A stretch of 5,881 bases of DNA from Actinomycetota bacterium (GTDB lineage Bacteria; Actinomycetota; Actinomycetes; Actinomycetales; Microbacteriaceae): NCBI GenBank assembly GCA_010028615.1, contig RHAS01000052.1, positions 1-5,881 on the forward strand. The letters are read 5' to 3'. This document shows positions 1 to 5,881 of this stretch, one piece after another (the first letter of the stretch is position 1; every line of letters starts with the position of its first letter). The notes below the pieces were generated by a model. That model saw nothing but the letters and a program-made list of their open reading frames with translations, was not told the origin of the DNA and made no database searches. The position numbers and the translations under genes were made by a program.

Positions 1-818
1 GCCGCCCACCGACCCGCATTGCTCAGTCCATCTACTAGAACTTCTCTAGAGACACTGCAGATCACATCAGGAGCAAGTTCAGAGAATATCTTCTTCAGAT
101 CTTCTAGCTTTGCTCCTTGTGCACCAAAACCCGGAGCGAGGATTGGCGCGCGCAGTCTGTCCGTCTGTTTAGCTAAGGCACTAAGTAGGTCGGGTCTATT
201 TACTGTTGCTCCAATAACAAGCCCAAGGTTACCGAATCTGGAATTAGATTGAGCGCTCAGAGAGTTGGTTGTTATCGCTTGCTGGGCGATAGACTCCGAA
301 ATAGTTTTGTCACTAATTATTGCTTCTTGGACGGTTCTGCCTTCTGGATTAGAAGTTGCGCAGAGTACAAAAAGTCCTTTGCCACGTTCTGTCGCCTCTG
401 CAATCGCAGAATTGAGAGTTCCGAAACCAAGGTAAGGGCTGACAGTTAGTCCATCGCAGATAAAAGGTGCACTCTTAGTCAACCAAGCTGCAGAGTAAGC
501 ATCCATCGTCGATCCAATGTCGCCACGTTTTGCATCGGCTATTACTAAAAGTTTGCGATTTGATGCTTCGCTTAGAAGTCGTTCAAGCACAGCAAATCCC
601 TTTGAACCAAATCTTTCAAAGAAAGACACCTGAGGCTTAATGATTCCAACGTGATCAGTTACTTGGTCAAGCAGTGTCATCGAGAAGCGTTCGACTCCGC
701 TAGCATCATCTTCAAAACCGGCTTCATCAACTAAGGCGGAATGTGGATCAATACCAATACAAAGCTGTCCTTTGGTTGTAAAGGCTCTTTCAAGCTTTGT
801 GGAGAATGTCTCAGGCAA
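1..818 (-). CDS. pyrF: Orotidine 5'-phosphate decarboxylase, subfamily 2 (3' end cut by window edge)
   Basis: Cytoplasmic enzyme that decarboxylates orotidine 5'-monophosphate to UMP, the last step of de novo pyrimidine synthesis. The frame is open from a TTG at 818 to the edge, giving 272 residues without a stop; family members are usually about 270-290, so little is missing. Visible motifs in order: GQLCIGIDPH (residues 17-26), GIIKPQ with Lys61, DAKRGDIGSTM (95-105) carrying the Asp95/Lys97/Asp100 catalytic set, SPYLGFG, ATSNPEG, GLVIGATV and APGFGAQGA. These are characteristic of the long bacterial/actinobacterial subfamily rather than the short E. coli type. The start is chosen because GGAG lies 8 nt upstream of this TTG and because the protein then begins in register with relatives. 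It overlaps the carB stop by 8 nt, so translation is probably coupled. The last few residues (after SREVLVDGLSNAG) fall in a GC-rich edge and may not be native. Confidence 0.95.
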   Translation of the reverse strand, partial: MPETFSTKLERAFTTKGQLCIGIDPHSALVDEAGFEDDASGVERFSMTLLDQVTDHVGIIKPQVSFFERFGSKGFAVLERLLSEASNRKLLVIADAKRGDIGSTMDAYSAAWLTKSAPFICDGLTVSPYLGFGTLNSAIAEATERGKGLFVLCATSNPEGRTVQEAIISDKTISESIAQQAITTNSLSAQSNSRFGNLGLVIGATVNRPDLLSALAKQTDRLRAPILAPGFGAQGAKLEDLKKIFSELAPDVICSVSREVLVDGLSNAGRWA

Positions 819-1965
819 GAGCGGCTCTCCTATCAAGTGCGTGATCTTGTAGTGATTTGACACTGAACGATCCAGCTTGAACTATTTCGAAAGATCCAAT
901 TGCTGCAGCAAGTTGTGCAATTGTCGTGAAGATTGGTGCGTCTGCAGCCGTAGTCGCTGCCCTGATCTCATAACCATCTTTACGAGCGTCAGATCCGCTT
1001 GGAGTGTTCACAACGGCATCTACTTTGCCAGCGGTAATTAATTCGACAATTGTTGGACCCGCTGGGGCGTTATCGTCAGCTGAATGCTTTCTAACTACAC
1101 CTATTTGTGAGAGGCGTCTTACCGGGAGGACGACCTGGTGTTTGTCTCGATCTGCAACAGAAACAAAGATTGTCCCAGAAGTAGGAAGAGCACTTCCTGC
1201 GGCGGCTTGGCTCTTGGCAAAGGCCGTTGGGAAATCAACATCGATTCCCATGACCTCGCCGGTGGAACGCATCTCTGGGCCAAGCAGCGAATCTACGAAC
1301 CTTCCATCTTTCGTGGCAAACCGCTTGAATGGTAGAACTGCTTCCTTTACAGATATTGCGCTTCCTTGCGGGATATGTGTGCCATCCTGGCGTGGAAGAT
1401 GCCCCTGGTTGATTAGCTCCTCGATGCTTTTACCAACCATCACCAGAGCCGCAGCTTTCGCAAGAGTGATTCCAAGGGCCTTAGACACAAAAGGCACCGT
1501 TCTTGAGGCTCTAGGGTTTGCTTCTAATACATAGAGCACATCTTGTGCCAGCGCGAACTGAACGTTCAGCAGGCCACAGACCCCAATCCCCTCCGCAATT
1601 TTCCTTGTTGCATCTACAACGCGATCAATTTGGGTTTCGCTAAGCGTGATCGGAGGAAGTGTGCAGGATGAATCCCCAGAGTGAATGCCTGCCTCTTCGA
1701 TGTGTTCCATTACCCCGCCAACGTATAGGTCTTTTCCATCGAATAGCGCATCAATGTCTATTTCTATGGCATCATCCAAGAATCGGTCGACAAGTAGTGG
1801 ATGATCTGGTCCCACTATTGCTTGGTCGGCAATTCTGTCGAAATAGCCAGATAGTGAATTCGAGTCGTAGACAATCTCCATGCCTCGACCACCAAGAACG
1901 AAACTAGGTCTGACCAGTACTGGAAAACCGATCCGCTCGGCTACCAGCTTGGCTTCAGCAAGGTT
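811..1965 (-). CDS. carB: Carbamoyl-phosphate synthetase large subunit, C-terminal fragment with shortened allosteric domain
   Basis: Continuation of carB in another frame. Family-like sequence resumes at about 1965 ([20 protein letters not shown], then LGGRG); the first ATG in this frame is at 1881 (MEIVYDS), but it is an internal codon of the normal gene. The fragment contains most of the second ATP-grasp domain, including [21 protein letters not shown] and the metal/ATP segment [16 protein letters not shown], followed by [12 protein letters not shown] and the C-terminal MGS-like domain ([35 protein letters not shown]). The MGS domain binds UMP and other effectors in characterised enzymes. 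About 21 residues are absent between LSQIG and VVRKHS. The stop TGA at 811-813 overlaps the pyrF start. An independent protein starting at 1881 would lack the front of its ATP-grasp fold, so I regard this as part of a broken gene, not a separate one. Confidence 0.9.
   Translation of the reverse strand, partial: NLAEAKLVAERIGFPVLVRPSFVLGGRGMEIVYDSNSLSGYFDRIADQAIVGPDHPLLVDRFLDDAIEIDIDALFDGKDLYVGGVMEHIEEAGIHSGDSSCTLPPITLSETQIDRVVDATRKIAEGIGVCGLLNVQFALAQDVLYVLEANPRASRTVPFVSKALGITLAKAAALVMVGKSIEELINQGHLPRQDGTHIPQGSAISVKEAVLPFKRFATKDGRFVDSLLGPEMRSTGEVMGIDVDFPTAFAKSQAAAGSALPTSGTIFVSVADRDKHQVVLPVRRLSQIGVVRKHSADDNAPAGPTIVELITAGKVDAVVNTPSGSDARKDGYEIRAATTAADAPIFTTIAQLAAAIGSFEIVQAGSFSVKSLQDHALDRRAALA
822..832 (-). 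promoter_or_regulatory. Ribosome binding site for pyrF inside the carB 3' end
   Basis: Reading the minus strand, AGGAGAG sits in the last codons of carB (in ATAGGAGAGCC), with GGAG ending 8 nt before the TTG at 818. This is the clearest Shine-Dalgarno in the window and is the main reason for choosing this non-ATG start for pyrF. Confidence 0.7.
1093..1104 (-). other. In-frame deletion junction in the carB MGS-like allosteric domain
   Basis: The frame runs [10 protein letters not shown] directly into VVRKHS (ATA GGT GTA GTT). In relatives about 21 residues lie between these two motifs, covering the rest of the first beta strand, the ATxGT loop and the following helix (for example [20 protein letters not shown] in E. 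coli). The ATxGT loop corresponds to Thr974 and Thr977, which contact UMP in E. coli. The frame is kept, so gene callers would not notice. A GGT at the junction could again be a short repeat used in the deletion. Confidence 0.72.
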
Positions 1966-3950
1966 AGGGTACCGAGGATTGGAATTCCAGCAGTAGCCAA
2001 TCCCTGAGCTAGTCCTAGCGCAGTTTGGCCACCAAGTTGAACAACTACCCCGATAACATCCCCGCTTTGTGACTCCGCGTGGATTACTTCAAGAACATCT
2101 TCAAGAGTCAGTGGTTCGAAATAAAGCCTGTCACTTGTGTCGTAGTCAGTTGAAACAGTTTCTGGGTTGCAGTTAATCATGATTGTTTCAAACCCTGCAT
2201 CACTTAGCGCAAACGATGCGTGAACACATGAGTAGTCAAATTCGACGCCTTGGCCAATTCTGTTTGGTCCGGAACCGATGATTATCACTTTTTTATCAGT
2301 TGAAGGCCTGACCTCTGTTTGCTGTTCGTAAGAACTGTAGTGGTATGGGGTTAGCGCTGGGAACTCACCAGCACAAGTGTCAACAGTTTTGAAGACAGGT
2401 CTAATGCCTAGTTTGTGACGCGTGTCTCGGATGGTTTGTTCGGTTTCACCTCGAAGCTGAGCTATCTGCTGATCGCTGAAGCCGTTTTCCTTAGCAAAAG
2501 TCAGCACGGTGCTATCAAGTTTGTCGGCATTCGCGATCTCATTTGCAGCCATGTTGATGTATTGAATTTGTTCAAGGAACCAAGGATCAATCTTTGTCGC
2601 CTCGAAAGCTTCTTCAATGGTTGCACCCATACGCATCGCCTGCTGCAAAGTAACAATTCTTCCATCTGTTGGTTTTTTCGATGTTTCGAGAAGCTCATCT
2701 TTACTGAACGGTTGCTCACCCCAATGGAATGATGAACCACGTCTTTCAAGTGATCGCAGCGCTTTTTGCAGAGCCTGGCCAAATGTTCTCCCGATTGCCA
2801 TGGCTTCGCCAACTGATTTCATGGTCGTTGTAAGCGTGTTATCTGCTGCAGGGAATTTCTCGAAAGCGAATCTAGGTACTTTAACAACGACATAGTCAAG
2901 CGTCGGCTCAAATGAAGCTGGTGTCACCTTAGTGATGTCATTTGGGATCTCGTCAAGTGTGTAGCCGATGGCAAGTTTCGCTGCAATCTTGGCAATCGGA
3001 AACCCCGTTGCCTTAGAAGCCAAGGCCGAAGACCTGCTAACGCGGGGATTCATCTCGATAACGATTACTCTTCCGGTATTTGGCTCGACCGCAAACTGGA
3101 TGTTGCAGCCTCCGGTATCTACTCCAACAGCTCGAATGATGTCGATGCCTATGTCACGAAGGCGCTGATACTCACGGTCCGTAAGTGTAAGCGCTGGAGC
3201 GACTGTAATTGAGTCTCCTGTGTGCACTCCAACTGGATCTACGTTTTCAATTGAGCAGACCACGACAGTGTTATCTGCCTTATCCCGCATAAGTTCAAGC
3301 TCGTACTCTTTCCAGCCGAGGATAGACTCTTCGAGTAGAACTTCAGTGGTTGGACTAGCTTGTAACCCTGCTCCAGCAATCCTGATCAGGTCTTCTTCGT
3401 TGAAGGCAATTCCAGAACCTAATCCGCCCATTGTGAACGATGGCCGAACGACCACTGGGTAGCCCAGAACTCTCGCGCCTTCGAGAACATCTTCCAAGCT
3501 GTGAGCTATTAGCGACTTGGCAACGTCAGCACCTGAGCGAAGAACGAGCTCTTTGAACGACTGCCTATCTTCACCAGCTTTAATTGCAGCAACTTTGGCA
3601 CCAATTAGTTCGACGTTGTATTTTTCAAGTATTCCCGCCTCGTGGAGGCTAATCGCAGCATTTAAGGCCGTCTGACCACCGAGGGTAGGGAGAATAGCAT
3701 CTGGCCTCTCTTTAGCGATAATCGCTTCAATTACCTGTGGTGTAATCGGCTCGATGTATGTTGCGTCAGCAAAATCAGGGTCCGTCATGATTGTTGCTGG
3801 ATTGCTATTGACCAAGATAACTCGGACACCTTCGGACCTAAGCACGCGACAAGCTTGAGTTCCTGAGTAGTCGAACTCACAGGCCTGGCCAATCACGATT
3901 GGCCCAGAGCCGATGACCAGAACTGATTTAATGTCTTCTCTTTTTGGCAT
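1941..3950 (-). CDS. carB: Carbamoyl-phosphate synthetase large subunit, N-terminal fragment (frameshifted after residue 661)
   Basis: CarB uses two ATP, bicarbonate and ammonia delivered from CarA to make carbamoyl phosphate for pyrimidines and arginine. This 669-residue frame holds the whole first synthetase unit: [16 protein letters not shown] near the N terminus, the first ATP-grasp with Arg129 (GEDR), Arg169 (RPSFTMGG), Gln285, Glu299 and Asn301 ([18 protein letters not shown]), all at the same numbers as in E. coli CarB. An oligomerisation region follows at about 400-545, and the second unit begins at about 551 ([19 protein letters not shown], then [19 protein letters not shown]). Native sequence ends at GIPILGT (residue 661); the last eight residues are out of frame and end at TAG. 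The ATG overlaps the carA TAA by one base (TAATG), which implies translational coupling and a CarA-CarB pair made together. Identity is certain; only the truncation is in doubt. Confidence 0.95.
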   Translation of the reverse strand: MPKREDIKSVLVIGSGPIVIGQACEFDYSGTQACRVLRSEGVRVILVNSNPATIMTDPDFADATYIEPITPQVIEAIIAKERPDAILPTLGGQTALNAAISLHEAGILEKYNVELIGAKVAAIKAGEDRQSFKELVLRSGADVAKSLIAHSLEDVLEGARVLGYPVVVRPSFTMGGLGSGIAFNEEDLIRIAGAGLQASPTTEVLLEESILGWKEYELELMRDKADNTVVVCSIENVDPVGVHTGDSITVAPALTLTDREYQRLRDIGIDIIRAVGVDTGGCNIQFAVEPNTGRVIVIEMNPRVSRSSALASKATGFPIAKIAAKLAIGYTLDEIPNDITKVTPASFEPTLDYVVVKVPRFAFEKFPAADNTLTTTMKSVGEAMAIGRTFGQALQKALRSLERRGSSFHWGEQPFSKDELLETSKKPTDGRIVTLQQAMRMGATIEEAFEATKIDPWFLEQIQYINMAANEIANADKLDSTVLTFAKENGFSDQQIAQLRGETEQTIRDTRHKLGIRPVFKTVDTCAGEFPALTPYHYSSYEQQTEVRPSTDKKVIIIGSGPNRIGQGVEFDYSCVHASFALSDAGFETIMINCNPETVSTDYDTSDRLYFEPLTLEDVLEVIHAESQSGDVIGVVVQLGGQTALGLAQGLATAGIPILGTLTLLKPSW
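1962..1973 (-). other. Deletion and frameshift junction in carB (second ATP-grasp domain)
   Basis: Frame 1 reads GIPILGT up to the bases GGTACC (1973-1968) and then goes out of register; family-like sequence restarts in the other frame at AAC CTT GCT (1965-1957). Compared with E. coli and mycobacterial CarB, the stretch corresponding to SPDAIDRAEDR through the next helix, about 31 codons, is missing, and the net loss is 3n+1 bases. The lost part includes the EDR arginine (Arg715 in E. coli) that contacts the second ATP. Family members usually have GT at both ends of this stretch (PxxGT ... YGTAT), so a short GGTAC-type direct repeat may have mediated the loss. The length estimate comes from remembered family sequences, not an alignment. 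Confidence 0.8.
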
Positions 3951-5095
3951 TATTTTCTCTTGTCCATCTTGGTATCTTCAATCAGCTGCACTAATCGGTC
4001 AAAAAGGTAATTGGCATCATGTGGTCCTGCCGCAGCTTCTGGATGGTATTGCACAGAATAGGCTGGCAAATCCAGGCATTCAATGCCTTCGACAACATTG
4101 TCGTTGAGGCAGAGGTGACTTACCTGAACCTTGCCGAAACCTGCTGGACTTTCAATCACGCCTTGTGAATCCATTTTTACCGCGAAGCCGTGGTTGTGGG
4201 CAGTTACCTCTACTTTTCCGCTTCTCTTATCAATAACCGGTTGGTTGATTCCTCGATGTCCAAAAGCGAGCTTGTATGTGTCAAAACCGAGTGCTCTTCC
4301 TAGAAGTTGGTTTCCAAAACAGATCCCAAAGAAGGGAATCCCTCTTCTCAATATTTCTTGGAGTAAGAGTATTTGCTTATCCGCGGTGCTCGGATCTCCT
4401 GGACCATTACTAAAGAAAACTGCGTCCGGGTGTTCCTCTAGGAGCGTTTCAACATCGACTTGCGCTGGATAGACGATCACGTCTAATCCTCTGGCAGCCA
4501 TGTTTTCAATAGTCGATCGTTTTATTCCTAAATCAAGGATGGCAACTTTACCTTGAATCTCACCTTGACCTGAGACTTTGTAAGTCTTCTTAGTAGAGAC
4601 AACATCGCTAAGCGATCTACCGGCCATGGGTTCGGATGCTCGGACTATCTCGACAAGATCTGAAATCGGTTTGTGAGCCTCTTCCCCGGTAAAGATTCCC
4701 GCACGCATGACACCAAGATTTCTAAGGTGTAAGGTCAATGCTCTCGTGTCTAACCCAGCTATTCCCACTACTTGGTCACGGAGTAAGTCAGCTTCTAATG
4801 ATCGCTCACTTCGGAAGTTTGAATCAATTCTTGAAATCTCTTTCACTACATATCCGGAGACCCATATGCGATCTGACTCCTCGTCGAGATCATTCATTCC
4901 TGTGTTTCCAATGTGTGGAGCAGTCTGCACAACGATCTGCCCAGCATAAGACGGGTCCGTGAGTGTCTCTTGGTACCCAGACATACCAGTTGCGAACACT
5001 ATCTCACCAAGAGTACTTCCTCCCATGCCGAAGGAATATCCTGGGAATGTGTAACCATCCTCTAGGACTAGTACTGAATCTTTATCTCTAATCAA
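3950..5095 (-). CDS. carA: Carbamoyl-phosphate synthetase small subunit (glutamine amidotransferase)
   Basis: CarA hydrolyses glutamine and passes ammonia through a tunnel to CarB. The protein is 381 residues, matching the family (382 in E. coli). The N-terminal CPSase small-chain domain (about 1-150) contains [42 protein letters not shown] and [14 protein letters not shown]. The class I glutamine amidotransferase domain starts at about 183 ([10 protein letters not shown]) with [10 protein letters not shown], the nucleophile Cys259 in [29 protein letters not shown] and the His351/Glu353 pair in [12 protein letters not shown], so the catalytic triad is complete. The TTG at 5093-5095 is the only start that gives the conserved N terminus, because the first in-frame ATG is Met24. 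An AGG about 9 nt upstream and the pyrC stop 4 nt upstream support it. The stop overlaps the carB ATG. No damage is visible. Confidence 0.97.
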   Translation of the reverse strand: MIRDKDSVLVLEDGYTFPGYSFGMGGSTLGEIVFATGMSGYQETLTDPSYAGQIVVQTAPHIGNTGMNDLDEESDRIWVSGYVVKEISRIDSNFRSERSLEADLLRDQVVGIAGLDTRALTLHLRNLGVMRAGIFTGEEAHKPISDLVEIVRASEPMAGRSLSDVVSTKKTYKVSGQGEIQGKVAILDLGIKRSTIENMAARGLDVIVYPAQVDVETLLEEHPDAVFFSNGPGDPSTADKQILLLQEILRRGIPFFGICFGNQLLGRALGFDTYKLAFGHRGINQPVIDKRSGKVEVTAHNHGFAVKMDSQGVIESPAGFGKVQVSHLCLNDNVVEGIECLDLPAYSVQYHPEAAAGPHDANYLFDRLVQLIEDTKMDKRK

Positions 5096-5099
5096 CGCT

Positions 5100-5805
5100 C
5101 TACCTAATCTCCACTAACTTGCCATCGCGGACAGTTGCTACACCGTTGAAGAAGACGTGCCTTATCTGCCCTGGCAACTCTAAGCCAACGTATGGGTTAT
5201 TTTTACTCAAGCTCTGTGAATCTGGTGAAACAAGATAAGTACTTGCTGGATCTAGCAGGACTAGATTTGCAGGCGATCCAACCATTACACCTTGGCCTTG
5301 GTTCTTCATGCCTGCAATCTCGGCGGGCTTTTTCGACATCACTTCCTCGAAACGCCCCCAGTTCATGAGTTTGGTCTCGATCATGGCTTTGATTACGACG
5401 CTGGCTGCGTTTTCTAGGCCGATCATGCCATTGGCGGCAGCCGACCATTCGCAGGCTTTACTCTCATCTGGATGCGGCGCGTGATCAGTTGCCACGATGT
5501 CGATAGTCCCATCTGCAAGTGCTGTCCTAACTGCAGCGACATCCTCATGATTTCTAAGCGGTGGATTTACCTTGAAAAGTGTGTTGTATTCCGAAACTAA
5601 GTCTTCAGTGAGCATTAGGTGGTGTGGAGTCACCTCTGCTGTCACTGCTATGCCCCTAGCTTTTGCCCATCTGAGTACATCAACCGTTTCTTTAGTTGAA
5701 ACGTGACAAACGTGAAGTTTAGAACCTGTCTGCTCAGTTAGTAGAACATCTCTTGCGACAATACTGGCTTCAGCGGTAGCCGGCCATCCAGGAAGCCCTA
5801 GTCGA
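5100..5805 (-). CDS. pyrC: Dihydroorotase, C-terminal part (5' end replaced at window edge)
   Basis: PyrC cyclises N-carbamoyl-L-aspartate to L-dihydroorotate in a zinc-dependent amidohydrolase (class I, long type of about 430 residues). Here about 234 native residues are present, starting at [12 protein letters not shown]. Visible motifs are LHVCHVST (zinc-ligand His), [14 protein letters not shown] (zinc-ligand His), KVNPPLR, and ATDHAPHP with the catalytic Asp, followed by [27 protein letters not shown] and [12 protein letters not shown]. The N-terminal HxH metal pair and about 190 residues are not in the window. The frame nominally continues to a TGA at 5829-5831, and a TTG at 5813 could serve as a start, but residues before RLGLPG do not match dihydroorotases, which usually read [14 protein letters not shown] there. 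The break is therefore at the contig end, not a short gene. It sits 4 nt upstream of carA in the same operon. Confidence 0.93.
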
Positions 5806-5881
5806 AATGGCAACCCGGCAAGACATTCTCAATGCGGCCCAGTTGCAGGCCGCCAAAGACTCCGACCGAGCCTTGAGCATG
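5806..5881. other. GC-rich tail that does not continue pyrC (probable chimeric join)
   Basis: About 61% GC over 5811-5881 (43 of 71 counted), clearly above the neighbouring genes. In the pyrC frame it hits a TGA at 5829-5831 and shows no dihydroorotase residues. The plus strand is open from ATG 5807 to the edge, giving MATRQDILNAAQLQAAKDSD and a few more residues, a helix-like start I do not recognise. One minus-strand frame is also open (GSVGVFGGLQLGRIENVLPG). Neither can be called a gene from so little sequence. Confidence 0.5.

Larger units (their letters stand above)
811..3950 (-). pseudogene. carB: carB as a whole: carbamoyl-phosphate synthetase large subunit, disrupted by two deletions
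   Basis: Umbrella entry for the full gene, read from ATG 3948-3950 to TGA 811-813. The two in-window pieces carry about 661 + 384 native residues; adding the roughly 31 and 21 residues missing at the two junctions gives about 1,097, the usual length for actinobacterial CarB. As written, the gene cannot encode a working large subunit: the reading frame breaks in the second ATP-grasp domain, and the allosteric domain lacks its first strand and loop. Whether this is a true pseudogene or a sequencing/assembly artefact is undecided. The remaining sequence shows no accumulated stop codons or eroded motifs, which argues for a very recent event or an artefact. Confidence 0.7.

Noticed and set aside
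1004..1534. Long plus-strand open frame opposite carB (176 codons), and similar plus-strand frames opposite carB and carA.
   Set aside because: They lie antisense to strongly conserved coding sequence, have no recognisable domains, and follow from codon bias of the true genes.
811..1881. The frame beginning at ATG 1881 as a separate gene, making carB a natural two-gene (split) CarB.
   Set aside because: Known split large subunits (some archaea, Aquifex) divide between the two synthetase halves near residue 550. Here the break is inside the second ATP-grasp domain with about 31 residues missing, and the ATG has no well-placed ribosome binding site.
1968..1973. GGTACC (KpnI-type palindrome) at the carB joint as a cloning scar.
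   Set aside because: One six-base palindrome is expected by chance at this length, GGT ACC is a natural coding of the conserved Gly-Thr, and no vector-like sequence flanks it.
1941..1990. Programmed frameshifting or translational bypassing joining the two carB frames.
   Set aside because: There is no slippery heptamer at the joint, and a frameshift alone would not restore the missing ~31 conserved residues. Bypassing removes extra mRNA, whereas here sequence is absent.
2501..2812. 103-codon minus-strand frame inside carB.
   Set aside because: It is an out-of-frame shadow of the CarB oligomerisation region, with low-complexity basic sequence and no motif.
3946..3956. Promoter, attenuator or terminator between carA and carB, or at the other gene joints.
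   Set aside because: Gene boundaries are overlaps or a 4-nt gap, and no hairpin followed by a T-run is visible on the minus strand.

Overview
The window is a piece of a de novo pyrimidine (UMP) biosynthesis operon read entirely from the minus strand. In transcription order it holds the 3' half of pyrC (dihydroorotase), carA and carB (small and large subunits of glutamine-dependent carbamoyl-phosphate synthetase), and pyrF (orotidine 5'-phosphate decarboxylase, cut by the left edge). The gene order pyrC-carA-carB-pyrF, the long subfamily-2 PyrF with its DAKRGDIGSTM motif, and the wording of CarA and CarB point to an Actinomycetota bacterium. GC is moderate (high 40s percent by eye) and non-ATG starts are used, so a small-genome aquatic actinobacterium (for example a Nanopelagicales/acI-like or related lineage) fits better than a classic high-GC member. 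That last step is inference.

Layout from high to low coordinate. 5806-5881 is a GC-rich tail that does not continue pyrC and looks like a foreign or chimeric join. 5100-5805 is the C-terminal part of pyrC. 3950-5095 is an intact carA with a TTG start, 4 nt after pyrC. 811-3950 is carB, starting at an ATG that overlaps the carA stop (TAATG). 1-818 is pyrF, starting at a TTG that overlaps the carB stop by 8 nt and lies behind a good Shine-Dalgarno. Genes are packed end to end with no gap above 4 nt, so there is no room for an internal terminator or promoter, and all regulation must lie upstream of pyrC or inside coding sequence.

The genes form one pathway. CarA hydrolyses glutamine and channels ammonia to CarB, which makes carbamoyl phosphate. 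PyrB (not in the window) and PyrC convert it to dihydroorotate, and PyrF performs the final decarboxylation to UMP.

The main oddity is carB. It carries two separate losses compared with the family: about 31 codons plus a frameshift near 1962-1973, which splits the second ATP-grasp domain, and about 21 codons in frame near 1093-1104, which removes the start of the MGS-like allosteric domain. Everything else in carB, carA and pyrF is well conserved. Two clean deletions in an otherwise conserved essential-type gene, plus a discordant contig end, suggest amplification or assembly artefacts more than natural decay, but sequence alone cannot decide. I see no undescribed system, mobile element, RNA gene, CRISPR array or phage gene here.
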